From: Nocardia acidivorans NBRC 108247
GTDB taxonomy: Bacteria > Actinomycetota > Actinomycetes > Mycobacteriales > Mycobacteriaceae
Length of the DNA stretch: 64,000 bases
Assembly: GCF_001625085.1 (NCBI RefSeq)
Contig: NZ_BDAW01000009.1
Span: 62,001 to 126,000, forward strand
Direction: 5' to 3'
The notes below the pieces were generated by a model, which was given only the letters and a program-made list of their open reading frames with translations, was not told where the DNA came from and made no database searches. Within the stretch, counting starts at the first letter, position 1, and each line of letters opens with the position of its first letter. Shown piece after piece: positions 35,009-43,263 of the stretch. Made by a program: the position numbers and the translations under genes.

Positions 35009-35538
35009 TCAGTTCTGGAAGACCTCTTCGATCCGCTCCGCGGTAAGCACCCGTGCGGCCCACAATCGCAACCGATCGGCATCGGCGGCATTGACGGTCT
35101 CGGCGATCCCCGCGGGTACCGTCCCCCCGAACTTCACCGCCAACTGTTCGAGCAGCGTCTGCGCCCGCCCGCGCAATTCCCCACGTGCCTCACCTCTGGC
35201 TTCACCCCGTGCCTCACCCCGGGCTTCACCCTCTGCGCGAAGTCGTTCCGCAGTTGTCACGATGACCTCCTTGGCGTGGGGACCGAGCTGGTCGATGACC
35301 GGCACCAGGTCGGAATCCTGGGTTTCTCCGACAGTAAGAATGTACGTCACAACGCACTCGAGATCATCGATACCGCCCGGTGCGGCCAACAGGGCTCGCA
35401 GGTCCTCGAGTAGCGGCAGCAGGGCGGTGCGGCAACGCCATTCGGTAGTGCGGCCCGCAACTCGCCGACAGCGTCGGCGGGGCGGGTCAGGACCTGCCGG
35501 AAGTAGGCATCGTGGGGATTCGAGGGCGAGTTGGCCAC
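35009..35538 (-). pseudogene. Rpn-family nuclease (PF04754-like) with internal deletion
   Basis: The GTG at 35538 opens the typical N-terminus of Rpn recombination-promoting nucleases (ANSPSNPHDAYFRQVLTRPA). After about 45 codons the frame breaks near 35405 and continues in another frame with the family's C-terminal part (LLPLLEDLRALLAAPGGIDD, then VVTYILTVGETQDSDLVPVI). A tandem EARG repeat from 12-base units follows, then EQLAVKFGGTVP. The catalytic PD-(D/E)xK middle, normally about 170 residues, is absent. It is therefore an internally deleted, frameshifted remnant. Confidence 0.7.
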
Positions 35539-35634
35539 GGTGGGCAAATTACCCTCAAAGCGACTGCGACACGCAGGAATTCGGTGGGGTCGGGACGATA
35601 CGACCGGCGAGGCGGGCAAGTATGCCCGCGCCAC

Positions 35635-36444
35635 CTATGCGGGTTTGCGGCCTACGCCGCAGTAGCAGGAGACCTTGGCGTCGAAGGAGGGGGCGAATTC
35701 GGTGGTTTGCTCCAGGCCCCAGCGGTGGGGCGGGACTATGCCGGGTTCCACCAGCTCCAGGCCTGCGAACCAGGAGGTGACCTCCTCGTGGGTGCGGACC
35801 TGGGCGGGGAGTTTGCGGACGCGGTAGACGTCCTGGGCTGCCGCCACCTGTTCGGGGGCGAAATCGGCTGTGATGGTGCAGATTACAAGGTAGGAGCCGG
35901 GGGCCAGGGCGTCGAGGAAGGTGGAGACGATCTTGTTGATATCGGCGGACTCGACGAAGTGCAGCAGGGCGATCATGCTCAACCCGACCGGTTCGTTCAG
36001 GTCGAGGAGCCCGGTTAGCTCGGGGGCGCGCAAGATGGCCGCGGGATCGGTGACATCGCCGTGGATGTAGGTGGTCGCCCCGGCCCCGTTGTCCATGGTC
36101 ATCAACGCGCGCGCATGCGCCAGCACCAGCGGATCGTTGTCGACGTACACCACGCGTGCGTCCGGAACGGTGCGCTGCGCGATCTGGTGCAGGTTGGGTT
36201 CGGTGGGAATCCCAGTGCCGATATCGAGGAACTGCCGAATCCCCGCTTCCGCCAGGAACCGGGTGCTCCGATGCATGAACTGACGATTGACCCGGGCGGC
36301 CTGACGGATATGCGGCCACGCCTGCAGGATCTCCTGCGCCGCCTTCCGGTCGATCTCGTAATTGTCCTTGCCGCCCAGAAAATAGTCATAGATGCGGGAG
36401 GTATGGGGCTGGTTCAGTGGGTTCTCTCCATTCATCCCTGTCAC
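35635..36444 (-). CDS. SAM-dependent methyltransferase, PF04672/DUF574 type
   Basis: A 269-residue protein with the diagnostic N-terminus of this actinobacterial family (PHTSRIYDYFLGGKDNYEID) and the SAM motif FLDIGTGIPTEPNLHQ. VVYVDNDPLVLAHARAL supplies the acidic residue at the end of strand beta2. These proteins are numerous in Streptomyces and Nocardia but have few known substrates. The start is GTG 36444 or ATG 36435. It is divergent from the encapsulin operon, with a 385-bp gap. Confidence 0.88.
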   Translation of the reverse strand: MTGMNGENPLNQPHTSRIYDYFLGGKDNYEIDRKAAQEILQAWPHIRQAARVNRQFMHRSTRFLAEAGIRQFLDIGTGIPTEPNLHQIAQRTVPDARVVYVDNDPLVLAHARALMTMDNGAGATTYIHGDVTDPAAILRAPELTGLLDLNEPVGLSMIALLHFVESADINKIVSTFLDALAPGSYLVICTITADFAPEQVAAAQDVYRVRKLPAQVRTHEEVTSWFAGLELVEPGIVPPHRWGLEQTTEFAPSFDAKVSCYCGVGRKPA

Positions 36445-36829
36445 CGTTCATCGCATGGTCGACCACACACCTTCTCGCACAGGCTAGTCCGTCTGTTTCC
36501 CGACACCCCGGGAAACCGCGAAACGAGCAGATTCTCAGGAAATCGACTCCGAGGCCGCCGAATCAGGGGCACTCCGCGCGCGAGCACTCCGCCCGACCCC
36601 GTCGAGGCCGCCCGCGACCGCAGCAAACATCCCGATATCCGTTGGGGCACAACGGGTTGCGTAGTTGATCATTCTCGGACGCGTGACCAGGATTTAACGA
36701 CATTTCAGTCATAGGTGACGAAAATCAGCGTAGCGTTCTTGGACATTCACCGGGATTCCCCGTCCTGAGAACCTCGGTCGACAAGCTGTCAGATCCGCCG
36801 GCGCGGTGTCGGTGGTAGCCAGAAATACG
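36445..36829. other. Divergent intergenic region upstream of the encapsulin-type operon
   Basis: 385 bases between the methyltransferase start and the DegT-type aminotransferase start. It should hold the operon's promoter. The only clear structure I see is an 8-bp inverted repeat near the methyltransferase end (36495-36516). The last 100 bases before the operon are noticeably less GC-rich (gatttaacgacatttcag), as expected of a promoter. Confidence 0.5.
36495..36516. promoter_or_regulatory. Inverted repeat GTTTCCCG-n6-CGGGAAAC
   Basis: A perfect 8-bp inverted repeat with a six-base spacer, about 50 bases upstream of the methyltransferase start and about 310 upstream of the aminotransferase start. 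It could be an operator or a leader hairpin. There is no further support. Confidence 0.35.
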
Positions 36830-38167
36830 ATGGCGGACAACGTGATTGATGATTCGACATCTACTCCGACAACTCCCGTCGCCCCACCGGCCCGCGATCC
36901 GCGACTGGCCCTGTCCGGCGGCGATCCGATCCGGCACACCCCCTGGCCGACCTACGATCGCGGCGCGGTGTGCGTCCATCCCGAGGACGAGGAAGCCGCC
37001 CTGCGCGCCCTGCGCAGTCACCTCTACTTCCGATACGACCACCGCCCCAATCACGAAACCGAATGCGCCCGATTCGAGGCGGAGCTGTGCGACTACTTCG
37101 GTTCCGCGCACGCGCTGGCCACCTCCAGCGGCACCACCGCCCTGACCCTGGCGATCATGGCCGCCGGAATCGAACCGGGCAGCCAGATCGCCTGTCCCGG
37201 TTTCACTTTCGCCGCCACCCCCAGTTCCATCCTGCTCGCCGGATGCACCCCGTTCCTGGTCGATGTCGATGAGAACCTGCACCTGGACGTCGCCGATCTG
37301 CGCCGCCGCTGGACGCCCGGCGTCCGGGCCATCGTGGTGGTCCATATGCGCGGTTTCGCCGGAGATATGAGCGCACTGCTGCGATTCGCCCGGGAGCGGG
37401 GCGTGCCGGTGTTCGAAGACGCGGTCCCCGCGCTCGGCGCGCAATTGGACGGCCGCAAACTCGGCACCTTCGGCTTGGCGGGTGCGTTCAGCACGCAGTC
37501 GGACAAATCGCTCAATAGTGGTGAAGGCGGCTTTCTCATCACCGATGACAGCACCCTGTTCGCCCGCGCCACAGTCCTTTCCGGAGCCTACGAGGGTCGA
37601 TTGCGGCGGCACTTCCCGCACGGTGAGCCCCCGATCGACACCGATCTCGACCTCCCGCTGTTCAGCTTCCGGATGGACGAGATCCGCGCCGCCCTGCTCC
37701 GCTCCGAACTGGGCCGCCTGCCGATCCGGTTGGCCGCCTTCCGCGAGAACTACGACTATGTCGCCGCGGCACTGGCCGGCCTCGACGGCATCCGAATCCG
37801 GCGACCGGTGGCACCCGGCGCCTACCTCGGCGAGGCCCTCATCTTCCGGGTCGCCGGCGGGCACGCGCAATGGTTCGCGCGGGCGCTGTGCCAGGAGGGC
37901 ATCGAGGCGCGCAATCTCGGCTCGGACTCCGACCACAATATTCGCGCCTTCTGGAACTGGCGATTCCTGTTCCGCGGCATGGAAACCGCCGCGGTCCAGG
38001 CAGCCCTGCCGAACACCACCCGCTATCTGCGACAGGCGGTGGACATTCCGCTGTCCTCGACCCTGTCACGCGCCGACTGCGACGACCTGATCGCCGCGGT
38101 GCGCAAGGTCGCCGCCGCCCTGTCCGCGCAGACCGGCGCGAATCCCTCGCGGGCCGGACAACGATGA
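36830..38167 (+). CDS. DegT/DnrJ/EryC1 family PLP aminotransferase
   Basis: A 445-residue fold-type I aminotransferase of the sugar/cyclitol aminotransferase family. The PLP Lys is K226 in STQSDKSLNSGEGG; the cofactor-pocket acids lie in VFEDAVPALGAQ (E196-D197), and ATSSGTTALTLA binds the phosphate. Members usually transaminate keto-sugars, ketocyclitols or related ketones with Glu or Gln. Residues 2-28 are a Thr/Pro/Asp-rich, probably disordered extension unlike most relatives, a possible shell-targeting segment. It is the first gene of the encapsulin-type operon and overlaps the MFS gene by four bases. Confidence 0.9.
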   Translation: MADNVIDDSTSTPTTPVAPPARDPRLALSGGDPIRHTPWPTYDRGAVCVHPEDEEAALRALRSHLYFRYDHRPNHETECARFEAELCDYFGSAHALATSSGTTALTLAIMAAGIEPGSQIACPGFTFAATPSSILLAGCTPFLVDVDENLHLDVADLRRRWTPGVRAIVVVHMRGFAGDMSALLRFARERGVPVFEDAVPALGAQLDGRKLGTFGLAGAFSTQSDKSLNSGEGGFLITDDSTLFARATVLSGAYEGRLRRHFPHGEPPIDTDLDLPLFSFRMDEIRAALLRSELGRLPIRLAAFRENYDYVAAALAGLDGIRIRRPVAPGAYLGEALIFRVAGGHAQWFARALCQEGIEARNLGSDSDHNIRAFWNWRFLFRGMETAAVQAALPNTTRYLRQAVDIPLSSTLSRADCDDLIAAVRKVAAALSAQTGANPSRAGQR

Positions 38168-39336
38168 CGGCCTCCTCCGATACCGGCACCCTCCCGCGAC
38201 TCGCACTCGCCGCCGTCTTCGGCGGATTGTTCTGCGGCTACCTGGGTTTGTCCGCGGCCATTCCGGTGCTCCCGGACCACGTCCGAGACCGATTCGGCGC
38301 GGGCGACCTCATGGTCGGGCTCGTGGTCACGGCCACCGCGCTGACCGCCCTGCTCACCCGGCCGCTGTTCGGCGGGCTGGCCGACCGGCACGGCTACCGG
38401 TCGGTCATGCGATTCGGGGCGATCGCCATCGCCGCCGGTGGGCTGCTGTATTTCCTGCCGATCGGCCTGGCCGGTCTGATCGCTGTGCGCCTGCTGGTCG
38501 GCGTCGGCGAGGCCGCCCTGTTCACCGCGGGCGCGGCCTGGACGGTGCTGCTCGCACCGCACAACCGGCGCGGGCAATTGATCGGGCTCTACGGCGTCGC
38601 CATGTGGGGCGGCATCTCCCTGGGGACGGCCCTGGGCGCGGCACTGCGGCATGCCGGGATCGACGCGGTCTGGACCCTCTGCGCCGCGGCACCTTTGGTC
38701 GGATTCGTCCTGATCAGCAGTGTCGCGCCCGAACCGCGGGTGGCGCGCTCCGGCGGCGGCCGGGGACTGATGCTGCGACCCGCCGCGCTCCCCGGACTGG
38801 CCCTGGCCCTGGCCGCCGCGGGCTACGTCGGGCTGGCCGCCTTCATCATCCGCGACCTGCAAGTGCGCGGAATCGGTTCCGGCGCAGTCGTATTGAGTGT
38901 CTTCAGTGCCGTCTACGCGGGAACCAGACTGGTCATCGGCAAGCTGCCGGATCAGCTCGGACCACGCCGAGTCGGCACCTGGTCCGGCATCGGCGAGGCC
39001 ATCGGACTGCTGATCATCGCGTGGTCGCCGAACCTGCCGGTGGCGATCCTCGGGGTCGTCGTCATGGGAGCCGGTTTCTCACTGCTGCACCCGTCGATGG
39101 CGCTGCTGGTCATGAACAGCACCGAAAGTTCGAAACAGGGTGCGGCTTTGGGCGCCTACACCTCGTTCTGGGATCTGGGCCTGTTCGTCTGGGGCCCGGC
39201 CACCGGCGCCATCGCGAGCGGATTGGGCTATCCCGCGGTCTTTCTCGTCGGCGCGGGCTGCGCCTTGGCTGCCGCGGTCATGGCCAACACGATTCCGCAA
39301 TCACCGCCACCGGCCGCGAAGGGAGTCGGCGAATGA
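38164..39336 (+). CDS. MFS transporter
   Basis: A 390-residue protein with about twelve membrane helices and the MFS motif A variant GGLADRHGYRSVMRFG between helices 2 and 3. The N-terminal FCGYLGLSAAIPVLPDHVRDRFGAGDLMVG segment and a repeat half after residue 200 are typical of drug/metabolite exporters. It sits inside the biosynthetic operon with ATGA overlaps on both sides, so it may export the pathway product or import a precursor. Substrate not inferable. Confidence 0.9.
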   Translation: MTASSDTGTLPRLALAAVFGGLFCGYLGLSAAIPVLPDHVRDRFGAGDLMVGLVVTATALTALLTRPLFGGLADRHGYRSVMRFGAIAIAAGGLLYFLPIGLAGLIAVRLLVGVGEAALFTAGAAWTVLLAPHNRRGQLIGLYGVAMWGGISLGTALGAALRHAGIDAVWTLCAAAPLVGFVLISSVAPEPRVARSGGGRGLMLRPAALPGLALALAAAGYVGLAAFIIRDLQVRGIGSGAVVLSVFSAVYAGTRLVIGKLPDQLGPRRVGTWSGIGEAIGLLIIAWSPNLPVAILGVVVMGAGFSLLHPSMALLVMNSTESSKQGAALGAYTSFWDLGLFVWGPATGAIASGLGYPAVFLVGAGCALAAAVMANTIPQSPPPAAKGVGE

Positions 39337-40256
39337 CAGGCGCACCACCGGTCAAGGTCCTGTGCATCACGGGCTGGTGCCGCAACGGCAGCACCATTCT
39401 CGGCAATATCCTCAATGAGATTCCGGGCGTCTTCCATGTCGGGGAACTGCATTTCCTGTGGAAGAACGCGGCGGGTCGCGGGGTGAACGAGCAGTGCGGC
39501 TGCGGCCACAAACTCGTCGACTGCCCGTTCTGGTCCACGATCCTGCCGATCGGCCGGCCCGCCGGAACCACCCCGCAAGCCCACGCCGACACCGTCATCC
39601 GCCGCCAGCTCGGCCATACGCGCACCAGGCACACCTGGCAGATACTGGCCCGCGGACCGCACAACGAGCAGGTTCGCGCACAGGCCGAGCTGATGACGCG
39701 GATCTATCGCGCTGTCGCCGAGCGCAGTGCGTCACCGGTGATCGTCGATTCCTCCAAGATGCCGGGCGAGGCGGCGCTGCTGGCGCGCATGGACGGCATC
39801 ACCCCGTATTACCTGCATCTGGTGCGCGATCCACGGGCGGTGGCCCAATCCTGGAGCCAGCCCAAGCAATACGTGTACGCCATGTCGGCGGCCAAGAGCA
39901 CCGGCTACTGGACCGGCTTCAACCTGGCCTCGCACGCGATCAACCGACGCTATCCACGCCGGTCACTGTTCCTGCGCTACGAGGACTTCATCGCCGAACC
40001 GGCGGCGACCATCGACACGGTGCTGCGATGGTGCGAAATCGACCCGGCATCCAATCCCATGACAGATCGAACGGTACAACTGCACGCCAACCACACGGTC
40101 ACCGGAAACCCGGACCGCTTCCACACCGGCGTCACCGTGATCCGCCCGACCGACGACCGCTGGCGCAGCGCCCTGCCCGCTTCCGCCCGGCGAACCGCGA
40201 CCGCGCTGTCCTGGCCGCTCGCGCAGCGATACGGATATCTCGGCGAAAGGGGTTGA
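39333..40256 (+). CDS. PAPS-dependent sulfotransferase family protein
   Basis: A 307-residue cytoplasmic sulfotransferase. The 5'-phosphosulfate loop is GWCRNGSTILGNIL (residues ~14-27), the 3'-phosphate motif is YLHLVRDPRAVAQSW, and LRYEDFIAEPAATIDTVLRW is the usual C-terminal strand-helix block. A CGCGHKLVDCPFW motif near residue 55 is common in bacterial members. It would transfer sulfate from PAPS to a hydroxyl or amine. The ATG overlaps the MFS stop; the SDR gene begins six bases after its stop. As I recall, sulfotransferases recur beside family 3 encapsulins. Confidence 0.9.
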   Translation: MTGAPPVKVLCITGWCRNGSTILGNILNEIPGVFHVGELHFLWKNAAGRGVNEQCGCGHKLVDCPFWSTILPIGRPAGTTPQAHADTVIRRQLGHTRTRHTWQILARGPHNEQVRAQAELMTRIYRAVAERSASPVIVDSSKMPGEAALLARMDGITPYYLHLVRDPRAVAQSWSQPKQYVYAMSAAKSTGYWTGFNLASHAINRRYPRRSLFLRYEDFIAEPAATIDTVLRWCEIDPASNPMTDRTVQLHANHTVTGNPDRFHTGVTVIRPTDDRWRSALPASARRTATALSWPLAQRYGYLGERG

Positions 40257-40262
40257 GCGACA

Positions 40263-41087
40263 GTGGAGCTGGGATTGACCGATAAGGTCGCGCTGGTCGC
40301 GGGCGGATCCAGCGGCATCGGACTGGCCATCGCCCGTGAACTGGCCGCCGAAGGCGCGCACGTCGCCCTGGGCGCACGCGACCCGGACCGGCTCGCCGCG
40401 GCCGAGCGAGCCGTGAAAGCGGCGGCGCGCGGGCGAATCCATGCCACCCGCGTGGACATCACCGACGCCGCGGCGACCCGGCGCTGGGTCGACGAGGTGG
40501 CCGCGGAGTTCGGCGGACTCCATATCGTCGTCGTCAGCGGCGGCACCCCGCCGACCGGCGGTGCGTCGGCCTTCGAGGCGGCGGACTATCGGCAGGCGGT
40601 CGACACCGTGCTGATGCCCGCGGTCGAACTGGCACTGGCGGCCCTGCCCCACCTGCGGCGTCAGCGTTGGGGCAGAGTGCTTTTCGTGGCCTCGGAGACC
40701 GCGATGGTCCCCATCAGCGGACTGGCCTTGTCGGGGGTGACCCGGGCGGCCATCGTGCGATTCGCCCAATCCCTGGCCGCCGACGTCGGCCCCGACGGCA
40801 TCACCGTCAATGTGCTCGCCCCGAGCGCGACCCGCACACCCCTGCTGGAACGAGTCCTGACACGGGGATCCACCGATGCCCGGGTCGAGGACGAGCTGGC
40901 CGCCGTCGGGCGCAAGACCGCCGTCGGACGCGTCGCGCAACCCGACGAAATCGCCGCGCTGGCAACGTTTTTGGCCGGTGAGCGCGCCGCTTACCTGACC
41001 GGCACCGTCCAGCTGATCGACGGCGGCGCGAGCGTGCTCGGCGCCTCCTCATCGCACTACACCGTTTCCCAGGAGGAGACATGCTGA
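40263..41087 (+). CDS. SDR family protein with degenerate catalytic motif
   Basis: A 274-residue short-chain dehydrogenase fold. The cofactor loop AGGSSGIGLA and the Ser of VASETAM are present. The usual YxxxK reads SGVTR: Ser replaces Tyr and Arg replaces Lys. Such SGxxR/SNxxR SDRs exist and are poorly understood; reduction by the standard mechanism is unlikely. The C-terminus extends 14 residues past the usual end (ASSSHYTVSQEETC) and overlaps the capsid gene by seven bases. Start is GTG 40263. Confidence 0.9.
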   Translation: MELGLTDKVALVAGGSSGIGLAIARELAAEGAHVALGARDPDRLAAAERAVKAAARGRIHATRVDITDAAATRRWVDEVAAEFGGLHIVVVSGGTPPTGGASAFEAADYRQAVDTVLMPAVELALAALPHLRRQRWGRVLFVASETAMVPISGLALSGVTRAAIVRFAQSLAADVGPDGITVNVLAPSATRTPLLERVLTRGSTDARVEDELAAVGRKTAVGRVAQPDEIAALATFLAGERAAYLTGTVQLIDGGASVLGASSSHYTVSQEETC

Positions 41088-41956
41088 AGTCGGACACCAT
41101 CAAACAGACACTCGCGCAGGTCGTCGCCGACCGGAAACAGGAATTGTCGCCGGGCCGCAGGTTCGTCGAGGCCTGCGCCGAACACGGACTGGACGCGGCC
41201 GTCGACTACGACGTGACCATCACCGATTCACTGACCAGCTCACGGCGCAAACCCCGCAATCCCGCCCGCAATATGCTCAAAACCATTGACCTGTCTCGTG
41301 ATCCGCGTCAGTTCTACTGGCATGAGAGCGCACCCGAGGCCGGGGACACACCGATCGCAGGGGCCGAGGTCCGGCGCGAACTGGCCAGCCGGTTCGGCAA
41401 ATCGCCGATTCCGGAACTGCTCACCACCACCGCCTGGGTGCAGGTCCCGCCGGATCTGTGGAAGGATCCCGAAACCTTCGAGACCTTCATCAACTACCGT
41501 CTGATCGTGCGGCTCTGCACCGCCGAGAACCACACCATCATCAGCGGTGAGGGCGGGTTGCTCAACCTGCCCGGGATCGAGCGAATGACTGCGCCGGGTC
41601 CGTTCTCCTCGGCAATCCTGCGCGCGTGCAATGAGATCGAGCAGATGGGCGGCACCGCCGACGGCATGATCATCAACCCCGTCGACTACTACCGTGCGAT
41701 GGGCACCGGACGGCTGATGGACGATCTCGAACAGAACGGCGTCTTCATCGTGCGCACCCGACTGGTCGAACCCGGCAGCGCCATCGTCGGCGACTTCGGC
41801 CACGGCGCACAGCTTTTCGACGCCGGGCGTTCGGTGATCCGCTTCGCCGAGCCGCCCGAGGGAACGTTCACAGAACCCGGAATCGCGCTCCAGGCCGAGA
41901 TATACGAGCGCGTCGTGGTGAATTTGCCGACGAACTTCTTCGTCGTCACCGTCTAG
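41081..41956 (+). CDS. HK97-fold capsid-like protein, probable family 3 encapsulin
   Basis: A 291-residue protein whose C-terminal 170 residues follow the HK97-type major capsid pattern. ETFETFINYRLIVRLCTAEN, then ISGEGGLLNLPGI (phage: LNGDGTGDNLEGL), correspond to P-domain spine helix and strand. DGMIINPVDYY matches the conserved NPxDW block, followed by GSAIVGDFGHGAQLFDAGRS and a final beta-region. Residues 60-115 fit the extended E-loop. No portal, protease, terminase or tail genes are near. It is instead inside a metabolic operon, as in 'natural product' encapsulins. AGGAGG at 41071-41076 gives a near-ideal ribosome-binding site. Confidence 0.85.
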   Translation: MLKSDTIKQTLAQVVADRKQELSPGRRFVEACAEHGLDAAVDYDVTITDSLTSSRRKPRNPARNMLKTIDLSRDPRQFYWHESAPEAGDTPIAGAEVRRELASRFGKSPIPELLTTTAWVQVPPDLWKDPETFETFINYRLIVRLCTAENHTIISGEGGLLNLPGIERMTAPGPFSSAILRACNEIEQMGGTADGMIINPVDYYRAMGTGRLMDDLEQNGVFIVRTRLVEPGSAIVGDFGHGAQLFDAGRSVIRFAEPPEGTFTEPGIALQAEIYERVVVNLPTNFFVVTV

Positions 41957-41965
41957 GCCGATATC

Positions 41966-43252
41966 GTGACGGGCGATCAGGACACCCCCGTGCGCGCGGA
42001 CCCGGATGTGGTGGTCATCGGCGGCGGTGTCGTCGGATTGTGGTGCGCGCACCAGGTGCGGCGGCGCGGGGCGACGGTCACGGTGCTCGAGCGCGGAGAG
42101 CTCGGCGGACCGCAGTCGTGTTCGCACGGGAACACCGGATTCGTCGGCACCCACGGTGCGGCGCCGCTGGCCGAACCCGGCATGCTCGCCCTCGCCGTTC
42201 CCGGTGCGACGGATCCGGATTCGCCCTGGTACATCGCACCGCGCGCGGACGCCGACTTGGCGCGCTGGCTGGAGCAATTCCGGCGCGCCTGCTCGGCCGA
42301 TGCGTCCGCGGCCGGATTCCGAGCGCTCATCGGGATGAAGAAGCGTGGCCTGGCGCTCCTGCTCGAACTGTGCGCGACCGAGCGCATTGCCCTCGAATCA
42401 CCGGGCATCGTCCTGGCCTTCAAGACCGCGGCGGGTTTCGATGCCGCGCGAGAAACTGTCGAGCGCACCGTCGCCGGTGGTGTGCCGCTGCGTGTGCTGG
42501 ACCCGGGTGAACTCGACGTGCTCGAACCGAAGTCGGTGTTCGATATCCATGGCGCGCTGTACAACCCCGAGGGCGCGTATCTGCACGTCCCCGACTTCGT
42601 TGTCGAATTCGGACGGGTCCTGCGGGATTCGGGCGTGGAGATCTGTGCGCGCACCGAGGTCACGGACTTCGCCGTGCGCGAGCGAAATATCGTGCGCCTC
42701 AACACCACTCGCGGCGAACTGCGGCCGGGCACCGTGGTCGTCGCCGCGGGCGCGTGGTCGGCCGAATGCGCCCGTCTGGCTGGCGTCGACCTTGCGCTCC
42801 AACCGATCAAGGGTCACAGTGTGACCGTCGAGCGGCCACCGAGCGCACCCCGCCGACCGGTCCTGCTGAGCGAGGCCAAAGTTGCCATGGTCCCGCTCGG
42901 CGACCGGCTGCGCATCGGCGGGCAACTCGAACTGACCGGAATGAGCACCGAGGTCTCCGAACGCCGAATCCGCGCCCTGCTGCGTACCGCCCGCGAATAC
43001 CTGCCCGCGCTGGAACAGACGCCAATCCTCCAGAGCTGGAGCGGATTACGGCCGTGCACCCCCGACAGCCTGCCCCTGATCGGTCCCGCAGGCGATCTCC
43101 GCAACCTGCTCATCGCCACCGGGCACGGCCATATCGGGATGGGTCTCGCCCCCGCGACCGGTGAACTCATCGGTCAGCTGCTCGCGGGCGAACAACCGCG
43201 CACCGACCCGATCCCGTTGCGCCCGAGCCGCTTCGGCGGCTCGGCGACCTGA
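41966..43252 (+). CDS. FAD-dependent oxidoreductase, D-amino acid dehydrogenase (DadA) type
   Basis: A 428-residue flavoprotein of the DAO family. The FAD motif VVVIGGGVVGLWCAHQVRRRG lies near the N-terminus. It has ERGELGGPQSCSHGNTGF at the second nucleotide-binding element, RPCTPDSLPLIGP and the C-terminal GHGHIGMGLAPATGELI typical of DadA-like enzymes. It would oxidise an amine or D-amino acid to the imine/keto acid. Start is GTG 41966, nine bases after the capsid-like gene. With the adjacent racemase it could feed a keto acid into the pathway. Confidence 0.9.
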   Translation: MTGDQDTPVRADPDVVVIGGGVVGLWCAHQVRRRGATVTVLERGELGGPQSCSHGNTGFVGTHGAAPLAEPGMLALAVPGATDPDSPWYIAPRADADLARWLEQFRRACSADASAAGFRALIGMKKRGLALLLELCATERIALESPGIVLAFKTAAGFDAARETVERTVAGGVPLRVLDPGELDVLEPKSVFDIHGALYNPEGAYLHVPDFVVEFGRVLRDSGVEICARTEVTDFAVRERNIVRLNTTRGELRPGTVVVAAGAWSAECARLAGVDLALQPIKGHSVTVERPPSAPRRPVLLSEAKVAMVPLGDRLRIGGQLELTGMSTEVSERRIRALLRTAREYLPALEQTPILQSWSGLRPCTPDSLPLIGPAGDLRNLLIATGHGHIGMGLAPATGELIGQLLAGEQPRTDPIPLRPSRFGGSAT

Positions 43253-43263
43253 AAAGGACTGAG

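Noticed and set aside
35168..35240. CRISPR-like short repeats
   Set aside because: 12-base units without spacers; they encode the EARG repeats of the Rpn remnant. No CRISPR array is present in the window.
41081..41956. Prophage major capsid gene
   Set aside because: No phage structural, lysis or replication genes flank it; instead it is embedded in a metabolic operon with coupled genes and a shared terminator.
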